The notes under the pieces are model-generated. The model did not search any database. It was not told the DNA's origin and saw only the letters and a program-made list of their open reading frames with translations. The position numbers and the translations under genes are program-made. Shown here piece after piece: positions 33,180 to 42,080 of a stretch of 64,000 nucleotides of DNA. Origin of the DNA: Polyangiaceae bacterium (GTDB taxonomy: Bacteria; Myxococcota_A; Polyangia; Polyangiales; Polyangiaceae); NCBI GenBank assembly GCA_019637295.1, contig JAHBVX010000011.1, positions 177,470 to 241,469 of the forward strand, in the 5' to 3' direction. Within the stretch, counting starts at the first letter, position 1; every line of letters begins with the position of its first letter.

Positions 33180-35781
33180 GCAGCCCACGGGCCCGGACGA
33201 CAGCTCACGGCCCGGTGAGGTGAACGTCGTCCTGAAGAACGTGGCGGAGCTAGCGGCCCGGCGCCGGGCGCGGGAGCTGGGCACCACTCTCGCACTGCAG
33301 CTGTTTCGGCTGATCCGCGTGGGGCAGTTTCACGCGCTCGACAACATGGCCGTGATCCAACAACTCGAGCAGACCGTCGAGGCCATCACCGCGTTCTCGA
33401 CGCAGAGCCACGAGCCGCTGTCGCTGTTGTTCTCTCGGGGCACCGTGTTCGTGTCTGGGCAGCTCTTGAAGGCCTCCCGCGCCGAGTACGAGGCGGCCCT
33501 CGAGCTCGGCTCCATGGTGGAGGCCCTCGGTCTCAGCGAACTGATCATCGCGCCTGAGGTCAATGCCGACGACCTGCGTGAACTGGTGCGAATCTTCCAA
33601 CCTGGGGCCAAGCCCGAGGTCGAGGATGGCCGCCTGTGCCCCGCGCCCACCATCCGCCTCCGGCGCGTCGAAAGCGCGCTGCTTCGCGACGAGGACGAGC
33701 TCTCGCCGGAGGAGCAAGTGCTTCGGTCGTATGCGTCCAGCGTGGTCGTGATGCGCCGGATCTTCGACAACCTTGCGCGCGGTAGGTACGAGCTGCCCCA
33801 TCAGGCCAAGCGCCTCGCGCAGCGGCTGGTGTCCCTCTCGGAGGGGGACGTCCCCGCGTTCCTCGGTGTGACGGCCGTGCGCACGCTCAACCACGACGCT
33901 GCAGGGCGCGCCGTCAACCGCGCGATCCTGGCGGTGTGCATGGGACGGCAGGTCACGGATGATCTGGCGGCGCTGTCGCGCATCGCCATGGCCGGACTGT
34001 TCCTGGACGCGGCGCAGCCGCTGCTCAGCGGGCTCACGGCGTTGCCCGAGGGCGCGCCGCAGATCGCACTGCAGCTGAGCGAGGAGCAGCAGAAGAAGCT
34101 CCCCGCCTCCACGGCGCTGGTGCTCACTGCCCTCGGCCACCTCCGACCTGCGTCCATGGTTCGCAGCGTGATCGCCTACGAGGCGCACTGGCTGCGCCTC
34201 CGCGCGCTGCTGGGAGAGCCCTATGGCGGCGCGCGCAAGGCCACCGCGGCCGCGCGCATCGTGGCGACGGCGCATCGATTCAACGAGCTGATGAGCCCGG
34301 ACTTGGTCGCCAGTCGGCAGGCGACACCAGACGAAGCGATCGCCTGGCTCCGCTACGAGGCGCGGGATGGGACTGACCACGCGATGATCGCGCTGCTCAT
34401 TGGAGCACTGGGGATCTTCCCTTCCGGGACAGCCGTCGAGCTCTCCAGTGGTGAGCGCGGCGTCGTGCTCCAGTCCCCCGAGAGCCCAGCGGACTTCGTG
34501 CGCCCAACAGTGCAGCTGGTGATCGACCCCCAAGGGCGCACGGTGGAGCCGCCCGTCGCCGTCGACCTGCGGCTCGACGGCACCCGTCAAGTCGTCTCCG
34601 TAGTTCACGAGCCGGACGAACGCTTGCAGCACGTGGCGCGTGAGGTCGCGCGGTATCAGCTCGAGGAGGCTGCCGCCAGCGGTGTGCCGTCGAGCCGGGA
34701 CCGAGCCTCGGACCCGCCGCTGGCGCTCACGGTTCGCCCGTCGCCCATCGAGCCCCCGCTGTCGGAGCCGCCGCCATCATCTGTCTCTTCGGTGTCGAGC
34801 TCGCGCTCGGCGGTCTCGAGCGCGCGCATCTACGTTCCCGGACCGGTGCGACCCGCGGCGCCTCGCAAGTCCGAGCCGCCTGGGATGGAGGCGCCGAGCC
34901 CACCTGACTCTCCCGACTCGAGCCCGCCCAGCACGCCGTGGTCCAGGTCTCGGCAAGCCGACCCGCCGTCGAGCGGAACCGTGGGCGGCGTACGGCAGGG
35001 CTCGATCGTGTCGGCCGACGCGAGCCGCGTTCCCACGGCCACCGGCACGCTCGAGCGCACCCCGGTGTCTCAGCTCTTGCTCTACTTTCGCCAGCGCCAG
35101 CTCTCGGGGTCGCTGGTGTTCTCGGAGCGGACCGCGCAGGGGGTCGTCCAGCATGGCGCGTACTTCCAGGCCGGCGGGCTCAGCAAGCTCGTGCTGCAGG
35201 ACGGCGCCTCTTCGCTGGGCGAGGCGCTGGTCGAGTGCGGCGTGCTCGAGTCGAGTCAGCTGTACGCGGACCCGCTCACGCAGCCTCCGACGGACGACGC
35301 GCTGCTCGAGTCCGAGGTGCTCGAGCTCGCGCTGGCGATCGAGATGGATCTGGTCGACGTGCGCGCACGTCAGCTGGCGCAGCGCGCGCGTCGCCTCTTC
35401 TCGCTGCCCCCGGAGTGCGGCTACGCATTCTTCGCGGACACGGATCTGGTGAGCCCCCGCTGGGGTCGCATTGGCGGTCGCCTGGAGTTGGTCCCCGCGC
35501 TGCTCGAAGCGCTTCGCGAGCAGCCCGAGGTCGAGGCGACCGAGCGGACGCTCAGCCGCGCTCGAACCGGCAGCGTACGGCTCGTCGCGACGGCGCCGCT
35601 GGATGCGTTCGCGATGGTGCCGGCCGAGCGCGCCGTCGCCGACGCGCTGGTGCCAGGCGCGTCGCTGGCCGAGTTGCTCACCCGCCACGACGAGCGCATC
35701 GTCCGTATCGTGCTGTACGTCTTGCTCTCGACGGGCAACGCGACCATCGAGGCTATCGACAGCCAGCCCCCGAGCGAATAG
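33172..35781 (+). CDS. PATAN/DUF4388 protein with degenerate HD-GYP-like region
   Basis: An 869-residue cytoplasmic protein. The N-terminal half is helical and resembles HD-GYP domains, with FLGVTAVRTLNHDAAGRAVN followed by RIAMAGLFLDAAQPL, where the usual His-Asp metal pair reads Leu-Asp, so phosphodiesterase activity is doubtful. After a long Pro/Ser linker (residues about 500-610) comes a DUF4388/PATAN domain: GTLERTPVSQLLLYFRQRQL, then GSLVFSERTAQGVVQHGAYF. PATAN domains pass signals in bacterial response systems. A TTG start at 33172 is preceded by GGAGG at 5 bp, and it overlaps the kinase stop. No ATG fits the spacing better. Confidence 0.8.
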   Translation: MLEQPTGPDDSSRPGEVNVVLKNVAELAARRRARELGTTLALQLFRLIRVGQFHALDNMAVIQQLEQTVEAITAFSTQSHEPLSLLFSRGTVFVSGQLLKASRAEYEAALELGSMVEALGLSELIIAPEVNADDLRELVRIFQPGAKPEVEDGRLCPAPTIRLRRVESALLRDEDELSPEEQVLRSYASSVVVMRRIFDNLARGRYELPHQAKRLAQRLVSLSEGDVPAFLGVTAVRTLNHDAAGRAVNRAILAVCMGRQVTDDLAALSRIAMAGLFLDAAQPLLSGLTALPEGAPQIALQLSEEQQKKLPASTALVLTALGHLRPASMVRSVIAYEAHWLRLRALLGEPYGGARKATAAARIVATAHRFNELMSPDLVASRQATPDEAIAWLRYEARDGTDHAMIALLIGALGIFPSGTAVELSSGERGVVLQSPESPADFVRPTVQLVIDPQGRTVEPPVAVDLRLDGTRQVVSVVHEPDERLQHVAREVARYQLEEAAASGVPSSRDRASDPPLALTVRPSPIEPPLSEPPPSSVSSVSSSRSAVSSARIYVPGPVRPAAPRKSEPPGMEAPSPPDSPDSSPPSTPWSRSRQADPPSSGTVGGVRQGSIVSADASRVPTATGTLERTPVSQLLLYFRQRQLSGSLVFSERTAQGVVQHGAYFQAGGLSKLVLQDGASSLGEALVECGVLESSQLYADPLTQPPTDDALLESEVLELALAIEMDLVDVRARQLAQRARRLFSLPPECGYAFFADTDLVSPRWGRIGGRLELVPALLEALREQPEVEATERTLSRARTGSVRLVATAPLDAFAMVPAERAVADALVPGASLAELLTRHDERIVRIVLYVLLSTGNATIEAIDSQPPSE

Positions 35782-35790
35782 CGTCGGGGG

Positions 35791-36294
35791 ATGTCCGCCG
35801 ACCACTACAAAGTCTGCAGCACCTGCCGCACGCCCATCCCGTTCGGCGGTGAGCACTATGTGTGCAGCGTGTCGACCTGCAATCGCACCAAGACCGCGCT
35901 GCTGTTCTGCAGCGTGGGGTGTTGGGACGCGCACCTGCCGATGATGAAGCATCGCGACGCCTGGGCGGAGAAGGCGACGGCACCTACGCGCGCAGCGGTT
36001 CTGGCCGAGCAGGCGCGCCAGCGCGACGACGAAGTTGCCGCGGGCGCGGACGCCGAGCGGCGACGGCGCGTCGTCACGAGTCAGCAGGGTGCGGAGTTGC
36101 CCCGGGACGTGCTGGTCGTGGTGAGCAAGCTGAAGGGCTACGTTCGCGCGCGCTCGGAGATGAACACCTCCGACAACGTCGTCCCGGTCCTGAGCGAGCA
36201 CCTGCGGCGCCTGTGCGATCAGGCCATCCGCAACGCCGCCCGAGACGGTCGCAAGACCGTGCTCGACAGGGACTTTCTGCCTCTACTCGAATAG
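35791..36294 (+). CDS. Zinc-finger protein with histone-fold C-terminus
   Basis: A 167-residue protein with two parts. Residues 8-55 form a likely zinc-binding module: Cys9, Cys12, Cys25, Cys30, Cys40, Cys44, His48 and His54. After a charged helical linker (60-100), residues 103-166 read as a histone fold: helix 1 VLVVVSKLKGYVRA, helix 2 NVVPVLSEHLRRLCDQAIRN, then ARDGRKTVLDRDF, matching the Arg-Lys/Arg-Thr-Val and Asp pattern before helix 3 of archaeal and CBF/NF-Y histones. Surveys of prokaryotic histones describe, as I recall, a zinc-finger (ZZ) histone class in myxobacteria; this protein fits that layout. DNA binding or dimerisation is inferred. It begins 9 bp after the PATAN gene with a G-rich ribosome site. 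Confidence 0.78.
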   Translation: MSADHYKVCSTCRTPIPFGGEHYVCSVSTCNRTKTALLFCSVGCWDAHLPMMKHRDAWAEKATAPTRAAVLAEQARQRDDEVAAGADAERRRRVVTSQQGAELPRDVLVVVSKLKGYVRARSEMNTSDNVVPVLSEHLRRLCDQAIRNAARDGRKTVLDRDFLPLLE

Positions 36295-36421
36295 TCCGCT
36301 GCGCCCGCGCCGAGCGCCGGCCGAGCCCCGCACTTTCCAAGGGAACCGGGCTCGTGCCCCTTGAAGTCTTGCCTACATTGTGCGACATCCGCCCATATCC
36401 TCCGACATGGGTGGCGAGATC

Positions 36422-37987
36422 ATGCTGCGACATTCTTCGATACTGGGTCTGGGTGGAGTGCTGTTGGGCTCCCTCTTGGGTGCGTGTTCGAGCGGTGGCT
36501 CGGGGGGCGGTGGCGGCGGCGGTGGAGCCACGGGCGGCAGCCCCGGCGTCGCGGTGGGTCAGCCGGGCTGCATGCCGACGGCCGAGTGCGTGGCGTGTGC
36601 CGGGTGCATGAATCAGTGCTTGTGCGAGACTCAGAACCAAGCTCTGTGCGAGAGCGCGTGCGGAGGAGCTGGCGGGGCAGGTGGTATGGCGAGCGACGGC
36701 GGCACGACTCCGGAGCCCGGGGCCATCGGAGCCGCTTGCACGGACGACGCCGAGTGCGGGACCGCGGTCGGCGCCGAGTGCCTCGCCACCTGGCCCGACG
36801 GACACTGCACCATTCGCGGCTGCGGCGAGGGCACCTGTCCCACGGGCAGTGACTGCTTCAAGACCACCGGGGACAGCACCATCTGTCTGAAGACCTGCAC
36901 GCAGAAGAGCGACTGCCCCGCGAAGTACGCGTGCCACGCCGCTGGCGCGTGCGTCCCGGCGTGCCAGTCGGCCGCGGACTGCAGCGGCACGATGGTCTGC
37001 AACTCGCAGACGGGTCAGTGCGAGGATGCTCCCTGCACCACGGGGAGCTGCAGCGCCGGTCTGCAGTGCGACGCGAGCAGCGGCAAGTGCGTGCCCGACC
37101 TGCAGGCGGGCCCGCCGCCGGGCCCAGGGCCCACCTGCCTCGATCTGCCGCCTCGCGACTGCGTGGGGACTGACTGCGCAGCGGTCTCGGCCTTCGAACC
37201 CAAACAAGGGCCCGGCTGGGACGACTACCCACTCAACGGCGAGACCATCGCCAACCAGTATCGTAGCTATGCCCGCAAGGACATGCAGATGCTGGTCAAG
37301 TGGGCGACCGCCTACGTGCACTGCAAGGCCAAGGACTGGAACACTGGCATCGGAGGCGCGCTCGGGCTCGGAGACATGAGCGAAGCGAACGGCGCCATTC
37401 CGGGGACCTCCATCGGCCAGCCCGGCCACCCTGCCGGCACCCACGTGAACGGCTTCGACATGGACATCGCGTACTACCAGGTCGGTACGGTGAACAACTA
37501 CCTGCGTGCCGTCTGTGAGCACAAGATCGGCGGTCAGGATCAGTATCGCTGTGTCAGCTCGCCGCACATCTTGGATCTGTGGCGTACCACGTTGTTCCTG
37601 GGTGCTCTCTTCACCAGCGACACGGTGCGCGTCATCGGTGTGGACGGACAGATCGGGCCCTTGGTCGAAGCTGCGATGCCATCGCTGTGCGCGACGGGTT
37701 GGCTGCCTCAGGTCTCATGCAACATCGTCAAGAGCAAGCTCGCCTACGAGACGACGAACACGGGCAAGGGTTGGTACAATTTTCACCATCATCACCTGCA
37801 CCTCAGCCTCAACGGCAAGCCCGGTGGGGGCGCGCCGTTGTTCATGCCGCCCTCGCAGGCTTCGAACCTCGGCCCGCTGCTCGATGGCGCGCGTTCGGTC
37901 GAGGCCGGTCGAGCCACTGGCCCCGCCGGCTGCATGCACCAGGACTTCGTTCGGCCCCTCGGCTACCCGGTGCCGGGCCCCAGCTGA
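36422..37987 (+). CDS. Cys-rich lipoprotein with LAS-type metallopeptidase domain
   Basis: A 521-residue lipoprotein (MLRHSSILGLGGVLLGSLLG, lipobox LGAC) with a poly-Gly linker. A Cys-rich region of about residues 45-240 follows, including CTDDAECGTAVGAECLA and CTQKSDCPAKYAC. The C-terminal 240 residues resemble MepA-like LAS metallopeptidases, which cut peptidoglycan cross-links: HPAGTHVNGFDMDIAYYQ carries the first His and Asp zinc ligands and FHHHHLHLSL the last His ligands. It may remodel the cell wall or act on another peptide. The hairpin repeat copy 3 begins at the last base of the stop codon. Confidence 0.8.
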   Translation: MLRHSSILGLGGVLLGSLLGACSSGGSGGGGGGGGATGGSPGVAVGQPGCMPTAECVACAGCMNQCLCETQNQALCESACGGAGGAGGMASDGGTTPEPGAIGAACTDDAECGTAVGAECLATWPDGHCTIRGCGEGTCPTGSDCFKTTGDSTICLKTCTQKSDCPAKYACHAAGACVPACQSAADCSGTMVCNSQTGQCEDAPCTTGSCSAGLQCDASSGKCVPDLQAGPPPGPGPTCLDLPPRDCVGTDCAAVSAFEPKQGPGWDDYPLNGETIANQYRSYARKDMQMLVKWATAYVHCKAKDWNTGIGGALGLGDMSEANGAIPGTSIGQPGHPAGTHVNGFDMDIAYYQVGTVNNYLRAVCEHKIGGQDQYRCVSSPHILDLWRTTLFLGALFTSDTVRVIGVDGQIGPLVEAAMPSLCATGWLPQVSCNIVKSKLAYETTNTGKGWYNFHHHHLHLSLNGKPGGGAPLFMPPSQASNLGPLLDGARSVEAGRATGPAGCMHQDFVRPLGYPVPGPS

Positions 37988-38133
37988 AGGTCTGTCAGGA
38001 ATTGACCCAGTTCGCGCCGGCGGAGCCGGCCCGCGTGGGGCTCCGCCCCGACGAATTCACTTCGACGGGGCGGGGAGGCGCGTGCCTCCCCGGTGAACGA
38101 ATGAGAGAGCTGTCGATTATTCGACAGCTCTCG
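37987..38133 (+). repeat. Dispersed hairpin-rich repeat, copy 3
   Basis: A full 147-bp copy starting AAGGTCTGTCAGGAATTGAC and ending with the hairpin GAGCTGTCGA/TCGACAGCTC. It begins within the stop codon of the metallopeptidase gene and ends 94 bp before the DUF2254 gene, so it sits where a terminator would be expected. It aligns without gaps to copy 1, with roughly one difference per ten bases or fewer. Confidence 0.9.
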
Positions 38134-38227
38134 AGCCCGCTGCGCGGCGGATTTCGCGCGCGGGCGCGAGCTCGAGCCAAAGCGCTGCCATTTCCTGGCG
38201 GCCCGGGCATGATACGCCCCGGGCCCC

Positions 38228-39802
38228 ATGAGTGACGAGCGTCCGAACTTCCGCCGGCAGTGGCTGCTCCCGGCGGTGCTGCTGACCACCACGGCGCTCG
38301 CGGTGTTCTGGTCGGTCTACGCCGTCGACTTCTTCACCAGCACGCCGCCCCGAGAGGCGCCGCCGACTGGTCCGATCGATCAGTATCTACGCTTCGATCC
38401 CGGCAGCATCACCGACGCGATCTCGGCGCTCGCAGGCGTCACGGCAGCGGTCTTCGGCATCGTGGTCACGGTGGTCAGCATCATCGTGCAGTTGTCCGCC
38501 GAGCGCTACACCGGCGTCGCGCGCATGTTCCTGCGGGATCGCGTCAACCTGTCCGTCATGGCGTTCTACGTCGTGGCCTGTGTGTGCGCGGTCTGGCTCA
38601 GCGTGTCGTTGAAGGAGAACTACGTTCCTCGCTTCGCGTTGCTCGCCATGATGACCGGCACCACCCTCGGTTTGGTGCTGATGGCGCCGTACTTCGGCTA
38701 CGTGTTCTGGTTTCTCGAGCCCAATAACATCATTTCGCGCATCCGGCGCGACGCGGTGAAGGTCGCGGGTGACGGCGCGCGGGTGTCCGAGACCTCGGAT
38801 TGCGCTCGCGCACAGGCCGAGACCCTGTTCGCCATGGAAGAGCTGACGGACATCACCAGCAACTCCATCTCGGGCAAGGACAAGATCATCGCCAGCGGCG
38901 CCGTGGATGCCCTCAAGGACTTCGCCGTGGCCTACCTCGCGGTGAAGCCCGAGGCCACGGACGTCTGGTTTCAGATCGGCACGGGCATCCGCCAGAATCC
39001 AGACTTCGTGGCCATGGATCCGGAGAGCCTGCACGACCTCGAACAGCGCCGCACCTGGATCGAGTGGAAGGTGATGCGACAGTACCTGGGCATCTACAAC
39101 GAAGCGCTCGGATCCATGCGGGACATCTGCTACCTCGTCGCGATCGACACGCGCTACATCGGCGAAGCCGCGGGTCAAGCCAAGGACGAGGAGCTCATGC
39201 GCTTGGTCTTGCGCTTCATGAATTCCTACATGCGCTCCACGCTCAACGCCAAGGAGGTGCGCACCGCCTACAACGTGCTGAACCAGTATCGCTTGCTCGT
39301 CGAAGCGCTCCTGCGTCAGGGCAACGGCGCGATGGCGGTGGAGGCGGTGGAACACATGCTCTACTACGGACACGTGAGCTACGACATGAAGCTGACGTTC
39401 GTGACCGAGACGGTGGCCTATGACGTCTCGGCGCTCTGTCAGTACGCGCACGAGCTCGGCCGCGAGGAGGAGCAGTTGCTGCTCGAGAAGTTCCTGGAGC
39501 TGGATCGGCCGCTGGCCGTGCGGAGCCAGGAGAAGGCCCTGCTCGGTGTGCGCAAGGCGCAGGTCAAGCTCGCCGCGTACTATCTCACTCAGAGCGAGGA
39601 GGAGAAGGCGCGGCTCATCTCCCAGGACATGGCGCAAGAGCCTCCAGACCGCTTGCTCACCATTCGCGAACAACTGCAGCGCGTCACCAGCAAGGACTTC
39701 TGGGAGATCATCGATCGGGGGAGGAACTTCGAGTACATGCCGCCGCGGCAGCGAAAGCAGATGGAAGTGTTCTTTGGCTGGCTGAGCGTGCCCCCGAACT
39801 GA
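38228..39802 (+). CDS. DUF2254-family membrane protein
   Basis: A 524-residue protein of the DUF2254 family. Four membrane helices occupy the first 190 residues: LLPAVLLTTTALAVFWSVYA, the family-typical ISALAGVTAAVFGIVVTVVS then IIVQLSAERYTGVARMFL, LSVMAFYVVACVCAVWLSVS, and ALLAMMTGTTLGLVLMAPYF. The C-terminal 330 residues are a helical cytoplasmic domain with no catalytic motif. The transport or sensory role of the family is unknown. The neighbouring upstream repeat copy separates it from the metallopeptidase gene. Confidence 0.85.
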   Translation: MSDERPNFRRQWLLPAVLLTTTALAVFWSVYAVDFFTSTPPREAPPTGPIDQYLRFDPGSITDAISALAGVTAAVFGIVVTVVSIIVQLSAERYTGVARMFLRDRVNLSVMAFYVVACVCAVWLSVSLKENYVPRFALLAMMTGTTLGLVLMAPYFGYVFWFLEPNNIISRIRRDAVKVAGDGARVSETSDCARAQAETLFAMEELTDITSNSISGKDKIIASGAVDALKDFAVAYLAVKPEATDVWFQIGTGIRQNPDFVAMDPESLHDLEQRRTWIEWKVMRQYLGIYNEALGSMRDICYLVAIDTRYIGEAAGQAKDEELMRLVLRFMNSYMRSTLNAKEVRTAYNVLNQYRLLVEALLRQGNGAMAVEAVEHMLYYGHVSYDMKLTFVTETVAYDVSALCQYAHELGREEEQLLLEKFLELDRPLAVRSQEKALLGVRKAQVKLAAYYLTQSEEEKARLISQDMAQEPPDRLLTIREQLQRVTSKDFWEIIDRGRNFEYMPPRQRKQMEVFFGWLSVPPN

Positions 39803-39872
39803 GCGAGCACCGCCTGCAGGTGGTCGAAACCGAGGTGGGGCTGTAACGTACCCGGTGGGCATGGAGCGTCGC

Positions 39873-42038
39873 ATGGACGGCAGCGTCAAGTGGCCTGGTA
39901 AGGCGCTGCTCGGGCTCGTGCTCGCAACCGCAGTGGTGCTCTTCTTCGTGCTCGATCTCGGCCGACACTTCGAGCTGCAGGCGCTGGCGGAGCGCCGCAC
40001 CGAGCTCGTGTCCATGCAGAAGCAGAGCCCGCTGCTCTTCGCCCTCGCCTTCTTTGCCGTGTACGTCGCGGTCACGGGTCTGTCTCTGCCCGGCGCGGCC
40101 ATCCTGACACTGGCTGCGGGCGCGTTGTTCGGCCTGGGCTGGGGCACGCTACTCGTCTCCTTCGCCTCCACCTGCGGCGCGACCCTGGCGCTGCTCTCGT
40201 CCCGCTTCGTGCTGCGTGACTGGGTCGCCGCTCGGTTCACGCGTCAGGTCGCCGCGGTCGACCGGGGCATGGAGCGAGACGGCGCGTACTACCTGCTAGC
40301 CCTGCGTCTCGTGCCGGTGTTCCCGTTCTTCTTGGTGAACCTGGTGATGGGCGTCACCCGGCTGCCGGTGCGCACCTTCTTCTGGGTGAGCCAGGTGGGC
40401 ATGCTCGCGGGCACGTTGGTCTACGTCAACGCTGGCACGAGGCTTGGGGAACTCGAGTCAGTTGCTGGAGTTCTGTCCCCGGCGCTGCTGGCGTCCCTGG
40501 CGTTGCTCGGGGTGTTTCCGCTCCTGGCGAGAGGGGCCAGTCGCGCCATCACGGCTCGCCGGGCGTATGCCGGGTGGACGCGGCCCAAGCGATTCGACCG
40601 CAACCTCATCGTGATCGGCGCCGGCAGCGCGGGGCTCGTGACCTCCTACATCGCGGCGTTGCTCCGCGCGAAGGTCACCCTGGTGGAGAAGGGGCAGATG
40701 GGTGGGGACTGCCTGAACACGGGCTGCGTACCCTCGAAAGCGCTGCTCCGTTCGGCCAAGCTGCTCGCGCAAATGGCTCGAGCGCAAGAGTTCGGGCTTC
40801 GTCCCGTCGCTGCTGAGGTGGACTTCGCCGAGGTGATGGAGCGCGTGCAGCGGGTGGTGCGGACCATCGCGCCGCACGACTCGATCGAACGCTACTCCGC
40901 GCTTGGGGTAGAGGTGCTTCAGGGTACGGCCGTGATCACTTCACCTTGGAGTGTCCAGATCACGTCCGCCGACGCCACGCAGGTCCTCACGACTCGGGCG
41001 ATCGTGATTGCGACCGGGGCCCGCCCCGTCGTGCCCCCGATACCCGGGCTGCGGGAGGCGGGCTACCTCACCTCCGAGGACGTGTGGGAGCTGCGCGAGC
41101 TGCCTCGTCGCCTCATCGTGCTCGGTGGGGGACCGATCGGCGCCGAGCTCGCCCAGGCCTTCGCCCGCTTCGGGGCACAGGTCACCCAGATCGAGCAGCA
41201 GCCTCGGATCTTGCCGCGCGAGGACGAGGACGTGTCGGAGTTCGTCGAGTCGCGCTTTCGCGACGAGAGCATGCGCGTCTTGACCGGCTGCGTTGCCCGA
41301 CGCGTCGTCATGGAGCAGGGGGAGCGGCGGCTCGTCGTGGAGTCCGAGGCGGGCGAGATCGAGATCCCGTTCGATCGCTTGCTCGTCGCGGTGGGTCGGA
41401 CCGCGCGCCTCGAGGGCTACGGCCTCGAGGCGTTGGGGATCGACGTGAGCGGCGGGCTGGAGACCAACGAGTTCTTGCAGACTCGATTGCCCAACATCTA
41501 CGCCGCCGGGGACGTCGTTGGTCCCTATCAGTTCACCCACGTCGCGGCGCACCAGGCCTGGTATGCGAGCGTCAATGCGCTGTTCGATCCGCTCAAGAAG
41601 TTCCGCGTGGACTACTCGGTCATCCCGCGGGTGACCTTCGTCGATCCGGAGGTGGCGCGGGTGGGGCTGAACGAGCTCGAGGCCAAGGAGCAGGGGGTCG
41701 AGTACGAGCTCACGCGTTACGACCTCGTCGAGCTCGATCGGGCCATCGCCGATGAGGAGGGGCGAGGCTTTCTGAAGGTGCTCACCGTGCCCGGCAAGGA
41801 TCGGATCCTGGGGGTGACCATCGTCGGCGCGCACGCCGGTGAGCTGCTCGCCGAGTTCGTGCTGGCGATGCGCCACGGAATTGGTCTCGGCAAGCTGCTC
41901 GGTACCATCCACGCCTATCCGACCCTGGCGGAGGCCAACAAGTTCGTCGCCGGCGAGTGGAGGAAGGCTCGCAAGCCCGAGCGACTGCTGGGCTGGGTCG
42001 CCCGCCTCCACGCGTGGCGTCGGGGCGGATCGAGCTGA
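39873..42038 (+). CDS. TVP38/DedA-like membrane domain fused to a disulfide oxidoreductase
   Basis: A 721-residue fusion. The N-terminal 230 residues are a TVP38/TMEM64 (VTT, SNARE-associated) membrane domain: LSLPGAAILTLAAGALFGLG, RLVPVFPFFLVNLVMGVTRL. The rest is a mercuric-reductase/lipoamide-dehydrogenase-type FAD enzyme: VIGAGSAGL near 249-255, redox Cys pair GGDCLNTGCVPSK (Cys280 and Cys285), ATGARPVVPPIPG, IYAAGDVVGPYQFTHVAAHQ and a C-terminal HAYPTLAE in place of the usual His-Pro-Thr. A membrane-bound electron-transfer or thiol role is inferred. Start 39873 has GGAG at 6 bp; two earlier starts (39855, 39861) lack such a site. Confidence 0.85.
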   Translation: MDGSVKWPGKALLGLVLATAVVLFFVLDLGRHFELQALAERRTELVSMQKQSPLLFALAFFAVYVAVTGLSLPGAAILTLAAGALFGLGWGTLLVSFASTCGATLALLSSRFVLRDWVAARFTRQVAAVDRGMERDGAYYLLALRLVPVFPFFLVNLVMGVTRLPVRTFFWVSQVGMLAGTLVYVNAGTRLGELESVAGVLSPALLASLALLGVFPLLARGASRAITARRAYAGWTRPKRFDRNLIVIGAGSAGLVTSYIAALLRAKVTLVEKGQMGGDCLNTGCVPSKALLRSAKLLAQMARAQEFGLRPVAAEVDFAEVMERVQRVVRTIAPHDSIERYSALGVEVLQGTAVITSPWSVQITSADATQVLTTRAIVIATGARPVVPPIPGLREAGYLTSEDVWELRELPRRLIVLGGGPIGAELAQAFARFGAQVTQIEQQPRILPREDEDVSEFVESRFRDESMRVLTGCVARRVVMEQGERRLVVESEAGEIEIPFDRLLVAVGRTARLEGYGLEALGIDVSGGLETNEFLQTRLPNIYAAGDVVGPYQFTHVAAHQAWYASVNALFDPLKKFRVDYSVIPRVTFVDPEVARVGLNELEAKEQGVEYELTRYDLVELDRAIADEEGRGFLKVLTVPGKDRILGVTIVGAHAGELLAEFVLAMRHGIGLGKLLGTIHAYPTLAEANKFVAGEWRKARKPERLLGWVARLHAWRRGGSS

Positions 42039-42080
42039 GCGGGCGATGGCGCCGAGGGTGGTCAGGGCTTCGCGGTGATT

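Noticed and set aside
38387..40240. A 617-residue minus-strand frame opposite the DUF2254 gene
   Set aside because: Opposite a gene with clear membrane helices and a recognised family; the frame has no coding-like pattern.
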